DNA of 64,000 bases from PoT sp049331405 (GTDB taxonomy: Bacteria > Planctomycetota > Planctomycetia > Isosphaerales > Isosphaeraceae): NCBI RefSeq assembly GCF_049331405.1, contig NZ_CP186275.1, forward strand, positions 186,001-250,000. Reading direction: 5' to 3'. Position numbers and translations under genes: made by a program. A model generated the notes under the pieces. The model did not search any database. It was given only the letters and a program-made list of their open reading frames with translations, and had not been told where the DNA came from. Positions 18,413 to 27,859 of the stretch are shown here, piece after piece (within the stretch, counting starts at the first letter, position 1; each line of letters opens with the position of its first letter).

Positions 18413-18674
18413 GCCGGCCCGTTTCATTTCCAAGTTAGGAGCGATCGCCGGCAAAGTCTCTCCATACCCCTTAATTCGCGGTCTCAGCCCAAGGCTATCC
18501 ATATTCCGCACTTGAACGGACGGAGCGGGGCGGCGGAGGGGGGTTGCGAAGGAATCGCGAGGGTGCGGACAAACGGCCTCGCCGGGCGTGGGGAAATGTG
18601 TTATGACGCCCGAATGAACCGGGATTCCCGGATGTGAGATACGATTCTATACGGCCGCAAGGAGGCCCGAGGCG

Positions 18675-19676
18675 ATGCGCTACCCGCTCGGTTTCACGAT
18701 GGCTCAGGCCCTCCACCGCACTCGCATGGAGCGTTCGGGCGCGAAGCGGTATCCGACCGTCCTGATGCTCGAGCCGCTCTATACGTGCAACCTCGCCTGC
18801 CTCGGTTGCTCGACCGAGCGGTACACGGGCAAGCTGGCCGACCGCCTGCCGGTCGAGGCCTGCCTCAAGGCGGCCGACGACTGCGGCGCCCCGATCATCA
18901 ACATCTGCGGCGGCGAGCCGACCCTCTACCCCGAGTTGAAGGAGCTGCTCCAGGGGCTCTACGACCGCGGCAAATATGTGATCGTCTGCACAAATGCCCT
19001 CCGCCTGTCGGACAAGGTCTACGGCGTGATCCCGCCGAGCGACCGCCTCTTCCTGATGGTCCACCTCGACGGCATGCGCGAGACGCACGACTACGTGACG
19101 AACCGCAAGGGGGTCTTCGACAAGGCCGTCGCCGCGATCAAGACGGGCAAGGAGCAGGGGTACCACGTCTTCCTGAACACGACCGTCTACAAGCAGACGG
19201 ACGTCGCCGAGGTCGAGGAGCTCTGCAAGCTCGTCGACGAGCTCAAGGCCAACGGCATCCTCATCTCGCCCGGGTATGAGTACGAGAGCGTCGAGCGCGA
19301 CATCTTCCTGACGAAGGAGCAGATCCACGAGAAGTTCCGCGCGATCCGCGAGTTCGCCCGCAAGTACAAGGTCTGCGCCACGCCCCCGTTCCTGGAGTTC
19401 GCCGCCGGCCTCCGAGAGCTCACATGCGCCCCCTGGTCGACGGTGAACTACACCCCGAAGGGCTGGAAGGCCCCCTGCTACCTGATCGAAGGGGAAGGCT
19501 ACCACGAGAACTTCGACGAGTTCTGGGCCACCACCGACTGGGCCTACTGGGAGAGCCGCCAGGACCGCCGCTGCCAGAACTGCAAGATGCACAGCGGCTT
19601 CGAGCACAGCGCCGTCGGCGATGCCCTGAAGACCATCGGCGGCAAGCTGAGGCTCGCCGCCTGGTCCATCGGCTGA
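18675..19676 (+). CDS. hpnH: adenosyl-hopene transferase HpnH (radical SAM)
   Basis: HpnH uses a 4Fe-4S cluster and S-adenosylmethionine to add a 5'-deoxyadenosyl group to diploptene, the first step toward C35 extended hopanoids. The cluster motif C38-x3-C42-x2-C45 is present in LEPLYTCNLACLGCSTERYT, followed by NICGGEPTLYPEL and a C-terminal Cys set (CAPWS..YTPKGWKAPCYLI, then CQNCKMHSGFE) typical of the family. The 333 residues match its usual length. AAGGAGG lies nine bases upstream of the ATG. No other hopanoid gene is adjacent. A perfect hairpin follows the stop. Confidence 0.95.
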   Translation: MRYPLGFTMAQALHRTRMERSGAKRYPTVLMLEPLYTCNLACLGCSTERYTGKLADRLPVEACLKAADDCGAPIINICGGEPTLYPELKELLQGLYDRGKYVIVCTNALRLSDKVYGVIPPSDRLFLMVHLDGMRETHDYVTNRKGVFDKAVAAIKTGKEQGYHVFLNTTVYKQTDVAEVEELCKLVDELKANGILISPGYEYESVERDIFLTKEQIHEKFRAIREFARKYKVCATPPFLEFAAGLRELTCAPWSTVNYTPKGWKAPCYLIEGEGYHENFDEFWATTDWAYWESRQDRRCQNCKMHSGFEHSAVGDALKTIGGKLRLAAWSIG

Positions 19677-19707
19677 CCACTCTCTAGCGACTGGATATCT
19701 TCATGCA

Positions 19708-19747
19708 ATCGTCCGTGCGAGCCCTTCGGAGGCCTCGCACGGACGAT
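19708..19747 (+). terminator. 14-bp perfect hairpin after hpnH
   Basis: ATCGTCCGTGCGAG (19708-19721) pairs perfectly with CTCGCACGGACGAT (19734-19747) across a 12-base loop. It sits between hpnH and the convergent DUF1559 gene and could serve both. Confidence 0.75.
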
Positions 19748-19878
19748 CTCGATTCTTCCCGCCTCAACCTTGCACCCCTGTTCGCTCGGGCTTATCGCAC
19801 GCTCAAGCGGATCCGAAGACCGCCGAGGATGCCCTCACGCCCCGAGGTCCGCGTCGCGAGATCCTCGAGCCGGATCGG

Positions 19879-20928
19879 TCAAAAGGCATCGGCGCCGAAG
19901 GTCTCGCCGAAGTTGCGGGTGGAGAGCTGCTGCCAGACGCCGAAGTAGGTGCCGGGGGCGATGGTGTAGACGCTCTTGTCGCCATGGTCGACGGGGCCGC
20001 CGATGTCGTAGGCGATGCCGGGGGGGTAGCCGGTGGCGGGGTCGTTGCGCCAGCTCTCGATCGAATCCTTGATGAACCGGACGGAGCCATCGCAGAAGGC
20101 CGCGTTGACGCCGCCGGGGTGGAAGCTCGACGGGTTCCTCGGCGCGTGCTCACCCAGGGCCTTGCGGAACCGCTTCGAGCCGTTCGGCCCGAAGAAGGTC
20201 TCGACCTGGGTATGCTCGCCCGAGCCGACCTGCCACCACTGGTACTCGGCCGTCGGCCAGCGGAGGCCGCCAGAGACGACCGCGTCGCCCGACAGGACGC
20301 CATGGGCCGACTCGGAGAAGAGCAGGGTGTTGCTCGTCCCATCGGTGATCGCCGAGAGCCCCACGACGCTCTCGCCGAAGATCACGCCGTTCATATTTGC
20401 AAGCCTCAGCGCGAACCGATCGTTGCCCTTGGTCAGGTTCAGGGTCCAGGTCCCGGCGTTGGCGCCGTAGCTGGAGAGGCACTGACGCCACGAGCCGGGA
20501 GGGACGCCGAAGGGCCACTCGTCCACGTGGGCGGGCACGGGGCCGGGGTCGGTGTCGCTCGGGCAGAGGAGCCCCGCGATGGCGCAGCCGGCGATCGTGA
20601 CGTTCTCCGGGAAGAGCACCTGCCGGCCGAAGTTCGCCGCGTTGTAGATCTGCGTCTGCTCGAGGAAGGCCAGGAGCCTGACGAACTGGCCGAGGTTCGC
20701 CGCCCCGTACGCCGCCCCGGGGAAGGTCCCGTGGACGTCGTGATAGTTGGCCGCCGCCAGTGCCAGTTGCTTGAGGTTGTTCGTGCACTGAGCCCGCCTG
20801 GCCGCCTCGCGAGCCGCCTGCACCGCCGGCAGCAAGAGGCCGATCAACAGCGCGATGATCGCGATCACCACCAGCAGTTCGATCAGCGTGAACCCGCGGC
20901 GCACCGTCCCCGTCCCGGCATCCGACAT
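19879..20928 (-). CDS. DUF1559 prepilin-like protein
   Basis: A second DUF1559 member, 349 residues, with leader RRGFTLIELLVVIAIIALLIGLLLP cut short here by a slightly longer basic head (MSDAGTGTV), then the AVQAAREAARRAQCTNNLKQ helix and a C-terminal FHPGGVNAAFCDGSVRF matching H-x9-DG. The start is ATG 20928, with GGAAGGAG eight bases upstream; an in-frame ATG at 20982 would add 18 residues before the leader. It differs clearly from the copy at 17281 outside the two signatures, so it is an old paralog, not a recent duplicate. It is probably an envelope pseudopilin of unknown role. Confidence 0.9.
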   Translation of the reverse strand: MSDAGTGTVRRGFTLIELLVVIAIIALLIGLLLPAVQAAREAARRAQCTNNLKQLALAAANYHDVHGTFPGAAYGAANLGQFVRLLAFLEQTQIYNAANFGRQVLFPENVTIAGCAIAGLLCPSDTDPGPVPAHVDEWPFGVPPGSWRQCLSSYGANAGTWTLNLTKGNDRFALRLANMNGVIFGESVVGLSAITDGTSNTLLFSESAHGVLSGDAVVSGGLRWPTAEYQWWQVGSGEHTQVETFFGPNGSKRFRKALGEHAPRNPSSFHPGGVNAAFCDGSVRFIKDSIESWRNDPATGYPPGIAYDIGGPVDHGDKSVYTIAPGTYFGVWQQLSTRNFGETFGADAF

Positions 20929-21093
20929 GGCGAGGCTCCTTCCCTTCAACCCGGCGACCAATCGAGCCGCCTTCCCCGACAAATGTCGCGGACGACAGCC
21001 TCGATGTCAAGGGCGTTCAATCGGGAGCGTCCTGGAGTCGATCTCATAGAACAGTGTGTTATGATCTAATTGATATCATGACATGTCGTTAAC

Positions 21094-23048
21094 TTAAGTG
21101 ATCCGGTCATGAGCTTCCTTGGCCCAGGTGCGGACCCCGAGGCTCGGATGACGTCGCAGCTCGTCGAGCCTGGGGAGGGCGAGCCGCCCCGCGGCGCCGA
21201 GGCTGCCGATCTCCTCGAACCACCACTCGAGGCCGTCGAAGGGGTCGTAACCGAAGGGGTAAGTCCTGAGGATCTTATCGAGATTTTTCAATGAGTTTTG
21301 CACGAGCCGGTCGGATTCGAAGCTCCTCCGGCCCAACGCGCCGAGGAGCCTCGCCCGACGTTCCAGAACGTCCTCGATCGGGTCGGAGGTCCAGTCGTCC
21401 TCAGGGTTCGCAAGCCAGCGCTCCGCGAGTTCGCGGCCTTCGGGCGAGATCTGCGTGAGGGCGATCAAGAGTTCGACTGTGTATGGGGACGGCTCGCCAT
21501 CCTCCTGAAGGAGGCCGCGGAGGGCGGGGGCGGCGGCCCTGGCGTCGGGGCCTATCTGCCCCAGGGCCACGATCGCGGCGCGGCGGGTCCACTCGTTCGC
21601 GTCCTCCTTGTCGCGAGTCCTGGCGGCTTCGATCAGGGCGGGGACGGCCGACCTCGCCTCTGCGCCGAGCGAGCCGAGGACCTTCGCTGCCGCGGTGGCG
21701 GCCTCGCAATCGACGATGCCGGCTCTTCGCAAGTGATCCTGGTTCGAGGTTCGGCGAAACTTCAGGGCGACGATGAGGGCGGGGATCGCTCCGCGGGCTC
21801 GCGGCCCGATCCGCCGCAGGGCCTCGCCCACGGCGGACTCGGGATCGGGGGCCCCCGGGTCAACCTCGCGGCGAGCGCGGGGACGGCGTCGCCCGCCGCC
21901 GGGCCGAGCAGGCCCAGGGCTTCGGCCGCGGCTTTCGCGTGTTCAGCGTGGTTCGAGTTGAGCGTCGAGATAAGGGCGGGGACGCATTCCTTCCCCTCGG
22001 GGTCGATCTGCACCAGGACCCTCGTCATCCCAATTTCATCAATAAGTCGAATGATATCGATCAATTTCGGCAGGGCGGCCTTCGCGTCGGGACCGAATCG
22101 GGCCAGGGCCTGAGGAGCCTGAGAGGCCTCCGGAATTCCTGGTTCCACGCGATGCCTCAGCGCCTCGATCAGCACGGGGATCGCCTCCTTTGCGGTGGGG
22201 TCGATGCCGGAGAGGGCGACCGCCGCGGCGATGCGGACCCTCGGGCTCGGATCCGCGAGCCACCGGCGCAGGCGAGGCGCGGCATCTCTTGCGCCCGGCC
22301 CAAGTCCTGCGAGCAGGGAGACCAGGTCCGCGCCACCTTCGCCGGGGAAGCGATCCATGAGGTACGCGACGGGAGGGCTGCCGATCTTGCCCAGGACGTT
22401 CACGATGAGGCCGGAATCATCGCGATCCTGTTCGAGCAAGCGGTTCAAGGCAGGGACCGCCGCCTTCGCGTCGGGGCCGATCTGCCCAAGCGCGATGGGG
22501 AAGATCTGGTCGTGCTGGTCGTCCCCGAAATTCCGGATGAGCGCGGGGACGGCCTCCTTCGCTCCCGGCCCGATCCGTCCGAGCACATCCGCCGCGCAGC
22601 CGCGTACGCGCCTCTCCGGCCAGCTCAGGAGCCTGATGAGTTCCGGCACGGCCGGCCCGCCGATCCTTGCGAGATTCTTCCTCACGTCGCCCCTGTCAGG
22701 GGAAACCCAGGCGACGTTCTGGTCCTTGACCAATTGATCGATCAGATAAGAGACCGCCAAATCCGTCTCCGCCCCGATGCGTACGAGTGCGTCGACCGCC
22801 TCGGCCCTGAACAAGCCCCGGCGGAACTCCTCGACGAGATCTGGCACCGCGGCCTTCGCCTCCGCCCCGAAGAAGGCGAGCGCCTTCAACGCCCGCAGCC
22901 TGGCGCCCGGCGCGCTCCCTTTATTGCGCAGGATCTGCACCCAACCGTCGACGCTCCTGCCGAGCACCATCGGCGGCTCATCGCCTGCCGCCGCGAGGAT
23001 CGAGCCGACCGCAAAGATCAGGGTCGAGACCAGGGCATTCATGGCCAT
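21094..23048 (-). CDS. exported HEAT-repeat protein, split by a frameshift
   Basis: A signal peptide (ALVSTLIFAVGSILAAAGDE) is followed by about fifteen HEAT/PBS-lyase-like repeats with the recurrent pattern GxIGPDAKAAVPAL, which stack into an alpha solenoid for protein binding. The reading frame breaks at GGGGGCCCCC (21847-21856). Before it the frame ends at 21762 in Pro/Ser nonsense. Adding one base restores PDPESAVGEALRRIGPRA and continuous repeats to the stop at 21094, ending KEAHDRIT. The full product would have about 650 residues. Whether the break is a sequencing error or a true mutation cannot be told from sequence alone. Confidence 0.82.
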
Positions 23049-23464
23049 CGTCCTGCGAGGCGTTTATCCGTGGATCCGAGGGGACGTCACCCCGGATTGT
23101 ACCGAATTCCGACGGGCTGCACTCGCCTCCCGATTCGAGTGCGCCGCGGTCGTCCACGACGGCGGTGCTGCCCTCTGCTATGAACATCTGGCATCGAGGC
23201 GAATCTCCTAAAAAATGCGGACAACAGGCAGGTTGATTCTTGACACCGGGAATTCGGGAACGACATCATCGATTCGCAGAGAGCACTGATTTCAACAAGC
23301 CGTTGTGTGACCGCGAGAGATCCATCATCGGGGCCCGCGCGGACATCCTCATGTCCCTGGAGTCGAAGGCCTCGACGATCAGAAGGCACCCGCAGGATTC
23401 GCGGACCCAGGGGGCGGGCCGACGTGGGATAGCTTCGACTCAAAGCAACATCGAGTCTGTCGGC
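23049..23464. other. gene-free stretch
   Basis: About 400 bases between two minus-strand genes. No coding frame with a ribosome binding site, no repeat and no strong hairpin was seen. The HEAT gene promoter should lie in its left part. Confidence 0.4.
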
Positions 23465-23836
23465 TCACCAGGGGATCGGCGCGGGGCCTTCGATCTCGGG
23501 GCAGGCCTCGAAGCAGGCCGGGTGGACCCATACGCCTATACCGATATTGGCGATGGTCGTCCAAACGGGGCGGAGGCTCGCGGGGAGCCGATCCCCGGCC
23601 TTCGTACCCTCGCCGCAGATCGGGCAGCGGTCCGACTCGCGATAGCCCCGGTCGCTGTATTGCGGGGGATCCAGCGATATCGTGCACGAGACGAGCGTGC
23701 CGCCGCCGCGGAGAGGGTCGGCAGAGAGCTTGATCCTCGGCGCGGACAACAGTCGTCGATGCGGCATCGCACTCCAGGAACGATCCCAGTCCTCGCGGTC
23801 GTCTTCGTCCTTCGTCTCGTGAACTGCATCGGCCAT
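23465..23836 (-). CDS. small protein with a C-terminal zinc-binding motif, unknown
   Basis: A 123-residue frame from ATG 23836 (MADAVHETKDED, acidic head). The C-terminal half has CPICGEG and, about 30 residues on, HPACFEAC, a possible C2HC-type zinc site. The middle includes PRIKLSADPLRGGGTLVSCTISLDPP. The fold and function are not recognised. An earlier ATG at 23920 would add an Arg/Trp-rich stretch that looks non-coding. It is divergent from the P1 gene. Confidence 0.55.
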   Translation of the reverse strand: MADAVHETKDEDDREDWDRSWSAMPHRRLLSAPRIKLSADPLRGGGTLVSCTISLDPPQYSDRGYRESDRCPICGEGTKAGDRLPASLRPVWTTIANIGIGVWVHPACFEACPEIEGPAPIPW

Positions 23837-24169
23837 TGATTTCGCCCGCCCCAAGCCCCTTCGCACCCACCGCTCACGCGACCGACCCGTCCAGCCGCTC
23901 CCTTCGATCCATCGAACCATTGCATGAACAAAAATCCGGTCGTTCCGTCTTCACAAAATCAAGCCGGAACACATTTAACGTTTATTTATGCGCAATGCTT
24001 TGTGCGGCCGCTGTCCCTTTTCCGCGATGATGACGTAGTCAACACGTGAATGCAACACAGCCTGATAGAATCAGCAGCTTTTAAATGTGATGGAGCGACT
24101 CGGCCGTCCGTCGACGGCCTCTCCCCCGTCGCTGCCGCGTGGAGTCCTTCAGCAAAGGGGATCAGCATC
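23837..24169. other. upstream region of P1 with possible promoter
   Basis: AT-richer than its surroundings at 23920-24090. It contains GAATG (24048-24052), eight bases, then CCTGATA, resembling the GAATG-N9-CCTGGTA block found upstream of P2 and P3 at almost the same distance from the start. A shared promoter or operator is possible but weaker here than in P2 and P3. Confidence 0.35.
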
Positions 24170-27100
24170 TTGAACGCCTCTACCTTCCCGCGTCGCCGCC
24201 GTTTGTCTCGCAATGAGCGCCTTCGCCGCTCGATTCGGCCGGACCTCCTCGAACTGGAAGGGCGGATCAACCTCTCGAACCTGATCTCGGTCACGGGCAG
24301 CAGCGCCCCGGAGGGGGATACGGGCTCGACGCCTTACCTCACCTACACGGTCCACAATGCCGGGGACGATAACACGTTCCTGGGGGTCACCTACAAGACG
24401 GTGGACGGGACCGCCAAGGCGGGGGTCGACTACACGGCGACCACCGGCATGGTGAAGCTGGACAACAGATCGCCCGCATCTTTCTCGATCCTCGGGATCG
24501 GGAACCAGATCCTGCAGGGTAACCGGAGTTACAGCGCGGTCCTGACCTCGCTGGTGAACCTCGCCGATCCGAAATTCGCCCAGCTGACCAGCATCGACTT
24601 CAGCGACCTCATCTCGAGCGGCGACAACGCCGACTTCAACGGCGACGGCAAGCCCGACATGGTCCTCGGCATCTCGTCGGCCGACGCCGTCTCGGTCCTG
24701 CTCAATACCACGGCCGCCGGCGCGACCACGGCGACGTTCGCCCCGGGGGTCGCCTTCGACGCGGGGAGCGGCACGAGCACCAAGGCGGTCGCGATCGGAG
24801 ACTTCAACGGCGACGGCAAGCCCGACATCGCCGTGGCCAACGACACGGCCGGCACGGTCTCGATCCTGATCAATACCACGGCGGCCGGCGCGACCACCCC
24901 GTCGTTCGCCCCCTACGCCGAGTTCGCGACGGGCTCGAGCCCGTCCACGCTCGCGGTCGGGGACCTCAACCAGGACGGCAAGGTCGACCTCGTCGTGGGC
25001 AATGCGGGCTCCAACAATATCTCGGTGCTGCTGAACACCACCGCGGCCGGCGCGACCACCCCGTCGTTCGCCCCCAAATCCGACGTCGCCATCGATGGGG
25101 GGCCGTCCTCGATCGCGATCGGCGACCTCAACACCGACGGCAAGCCCGATCTCGTCGTGGCGGTACCCGATAGCCGGTACTTCTCCGTGCTGCTGAGCAC
25201 CACCGCGCAGGGGGCCACGTCCGCGACCTTCGGCCCCAGGACCGACTACTTCACGGACAACAACACCTCTCCCATCTCGGTGGCGATCGGGGACCTCAAC
25301 ACCGACGGCAAGCCCGACATCGCCGTGATCAACCGCCAGAATCCCCTCTCCCTCGTCACGAGCAATCTTCAAGTCTTCATGAATTCCACGACGTCGGGGG
25401 CCACGTCCCTGGCGCTCACCAGCCAGATGTTGGATCAATATGTCAAGATCGGGCCGGTCAAGCTGCAGGATATCAACGGCGATGGCCTGACTGACATCAC
25501 CGTGCTGGCGGAAGGCCGTGTTGAGGTCCTGCGCAACATCACGGCCCCTGGTGCCAAGACGGCGACGTTCGGGGCGCGTACCGAGACCGGCCTCGGGGCC
25601 AGCGTGGTGGATTTCTCGATCGGCGACTTCAACGGCGACGGCAAGCCCGACTTCGCCGCGATCGGGGGCGCCGACACCCCCCTCCTGATCGCCCTGAATA
25701 CCACGCCCTTCCTGACGGCCTCGATCAACAACACGCCCGCGACCGGCACGATCCTCGACGACGACGACCCGATCTTCATCACGTACCTGGCGGGGACCAA
25801 CCAGTCGGCCACGATTAACACGAACTTCGGCACGAACCTCAACGTCTTCCTCCGCAACGCGGCGGGCAACCTGGTGCAGGGGGGGGTCGTCACCTACACC
25901 GCACCTTCCTCCGGCGCCTCGGGGACATTCGCGGGGGGCGGCACCACCTACCAGGTGGCCTCGGCCTCCTCGGGCCAGGCCCCGGCCATCGCCTTCAAGG
26001 CCAATGGCGAGGCGGGGACCTACTCGGTCACGGCCACGGTCGCCGGCCACACGACGCAGATCCACTTCAACCAAACCAACCTGAAGGTCAGCCCGGTCTT
26101 CACCGACCTCAAGTCGGTCTCGATCGAGTACGGCACCGACTCGACGACCCTGAGCGGGCACTTCGCCGCCGGCCTGAACGTGCCCGAAGGCCGGACCATC
26201 ACCATCTCGATCGGTTCGCACGACGCGACGGCGATCGTCGGCGCCAACGGCAACTTCAGCACGACCATCGACACGGCGAGCATCAACGCGTCGGATACGC
26301 CCTACACGGTGACCTACACCTTCGCCGGCGACTCGACCTATGACGCCGCGATCGACCACAGCACGACGCTGACCATCGCCCTCCGCAACCTGTCCATCTA
26401 CGCGAACCCGATCATCAAGACGTACGGGGATGCGTACACATTCACCGGAGACGAGTACCTGGCCGTCGGCCTGATCAACTCCGACACCATCAGCAAGGTG
26501 ACGCTGGCCAGCGCCGGGGCTTCGGGCTCGGCGAACGTCAGCTCCATCCCGAACATCTCCGGCCCGCCCTATGCCATCGTGCCGTCGGACGCCGAGGGGG
26601 ACGGCCTGAGCAACTACAAGATCACCTACGTCAACGGCGGAATGACGGTCGTGCCGAGGCACATCCAGGGCTCCTTCACCGCGGCCGACAAGGCCTATGA
26701 CGGCAACACAAACGCGACCGTCGTGACCCGCTCGACGATCGGTGACCTCGGGGGCGTGAGCCTCGTCGGCGGCGTCGCGAGCTTCGACGACCCGAACGTT
26801 GGCGACGACAAGACCGTGAGGCTCGCCGGTGCGACCCTGAGCGGCTCCGGCGCCCTCAACTACATCCTCGACTCGGTCCTGCCTGCGACGGCCGACATCA
26901 CCGGAGCCATCGAGCCGGGCCAGATCAGCATGAGCGGCTCGTCGGCCCCGAGCACCTTCGGGCAGGCGGCCTCCTTCACGGCTTCGCTGAACTTCGACGC
27001 GACGGGCCAGGTGACCTTCCACGACGGCAACAACGTCATCGAGACGGCGAACATCGTTGGCGGAAAGGCGACGATTTCCCCGACGAACCTGGGGGTCGGC

Positions 27101-27820
27101 GGCCACCAGATCTGGGCCTCGTACGACGACATCAGCAGCGACCCGCTCTTCCACATCGTCAACCGGGCCGGCTCCATCACCAGCGTGACGGCCTCGCCGG
27201 CGGTCAGCAACTTCGGCCAGCAGGTGACGTTCACGGCCACCGTCAACGCGGGGGCGACGGGCGCCGTGCTCTTTTACGACGGCTCCACGCCGCTCGGCCA
27301 GGCGACGATCAGCGGCAACACCGCGACGTTCAACTACACGGCGCCTCAGGCGGGGACCCACGACATCCGGGCGATCTACGTCGGCGACTTCAACTACCTG
27401 GCGAGCACCAGCGCCCCGCTGACGCAGGTCATCAACCTGGTCCAGACCACCACCTCGATCTCGGCCGCGTTGACCCCCGGCAGCAACGGCCAGACGGTGA
27501 CACTCCAGGCCAACGTGGCCGGCGGAGCCACCGGCGCCGTGATCTTCTTCGACGGCTCCCGGATCCTCGGCACAGGCGAGATCAACGGCTCGACCGCGAC
27601 CCTGGTCACCGCGAGGTCCCAGGTCTCCGGCAACGGGTTCTTCCGGGCCGTCTACAGCGGCAATACCACCTATCTCGGCAGCGTCAGCAGCGGCGTAAGC
27701 CTGCCCGCCACCCCGACGACCGGCAACCCGATCGCACGGATGGGCTTCGTCCCCCAGTTCCAGCAGATGGCCACGCGATTCAACCCCCGCGGCATCCGCT
27801 TCCCGTTCAACCGCCGCTGA
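24170..27820 (+). CDS. P1: giant secreted FG-GAP / Calx-beta / Ig-repeat protein
   Basis: The 1216 residues start at TTG 24170 (AAAGGGG nearby); the same TTG position is used by P2 and P3. Layout: basic head and LLELEGRINLS (about 27-37), which resembles the planctomycete N-terminal export motif; Calx-beta strands (about 40-140); seven FG-GAP repeats with Ca-binding DFNGDGKPD loops at about 154, 212, 265, 318, 376, 434 and 486 (a likely seven-bladed propeller); the Calx-beta closing strand ATGTILDDDDP at 525; a Big-like domain (540-640); another Ig-like domain; MBG-type (742-828) and YDG-type (829-912) repeats; three Ig-like repeats; and a tail ending RFPFNRR. It is probably a calcium-dependent surface or matrix adhesin. 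An ATG at 24050 exists but lies upstream of the conserved head. Confidence 0.85.
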   Translation: MNASTFPRRRRLSRNERLRRSIRPDLLELEGRINLSNLISVTGSSAPEGDTGSTPYLTYTVHNAGDDNTFLGVTYKTVDGTAKAGVDYTATTGMVKLDNRSPASFSILGIGNQILQGNRSYSAVLTSLVNLADPKFAQLTSIDFSDLISSGDNADFNGDGKPDMVLGISSADAVSVLLNTTAAGATTATFAPGVAFDAGSGTSTKAVAIGDFNGDGKPDIAVANDTAGTVSILINTTAAGATTPSFAPYAEFATGSSPSTLAVGDLNQDGKVDLVVGNAGSNNISVLLNTTAAGATTPSFAPKSDVAIDGGPSSIAIGDLNTDGKPDLVVAVPDSRYFSVLLSTTAQGATSATFGPRTDYFTDNNTSPISVAIGDLNTDGKPDIAVINRQNPLSLVTSNLQVFMNSTTSGATSLALTSQMLDQYVKIGPVKLQDINGDGLTDITVLAEGRVEVLRNITAPGAKTATFGARTETGLGASVVDFSIGDFNGDGKPDFAAIGGADTPLLIALNTTPFLTASINNTPATGTILDDDDPIFITYLAGTNQSATINTNFGTNLNVFLRNAAGNLVQGGVVTYTAPSSGASGTFAGGGTTYQVASASSGQAPAIAFKANGEAGTYSVTATVAGHTTQIHFNQTNLKVSPVFTDLKSVSIEYGTDSTTLSGHFAAGLNVPEGRTITISIGSHDATAIVGANGNFSTTIDTASINASDTPYTVTYTFAGDSTYDAAIDHSTTLTIALRNLSIYANPIIKTYGDAYTFTGDEYLAVGLINSDTISKVTLASAGASGSANVSSIPNISGPPYAIVPSDAEGDGLSNYKITYVNGGMTVVPRHIQGSFTAADKAYDGNTNATVVTRSTIGDLGGVSLVGGVASFDDPNVGDDKTVRLAGATLSGSGALNYILDSVLPATADITGAIEPGQISMSGSSAPSTFGQAASFTASLNFDATGQVTFHDGNNVIETANIVGGKATISPTNLGVGGHQIWASYDDISSDPLFHIVNRAGSITSVTASPAVSNFGQQVTFTATVNAGATGAVLFYDGSTPLGQATISGNTATFNYTAPQAGTHDIRAIYVGDFNYLASTSAPLTQVINLVQTTTSISAALTPGSNGQTVTLQANVAGGATGAVIFFDGSRILGTGEINGSTATLVTARSQVSGNGFFRAVYSGNTTYLGSVSSGVSLPATPTTGNPIARMGFVPQFQQMATRFNPRGIRFPFNRR

Positions 27821-27859
27821 GCGATCGAGACGGCCTATCGGCGCCGCCTGCCATCGCAA

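Noticed and set aside
24630..25700. Regularly spaced repeats that might suggest a CRISPR or satellite array
   Set aside because: They are the in-frame DFNGDGKPD codons of the FG-GAP repeats, with spacing set by protein structure and no conserved non-coding repeat.
24149..27859. A 1236-codon open frame antisense to P1, and similar long antisense frames at 57731-59296 and 60441-62744
   Set aside because: They are codon-aligned mirrors of the FG-GAP/Ig genes. High third-position GC and few stops in the repeated GAC/GGC codons keep the antisense open. Their proteins are Arg/Asp/Val-rich without any domain.
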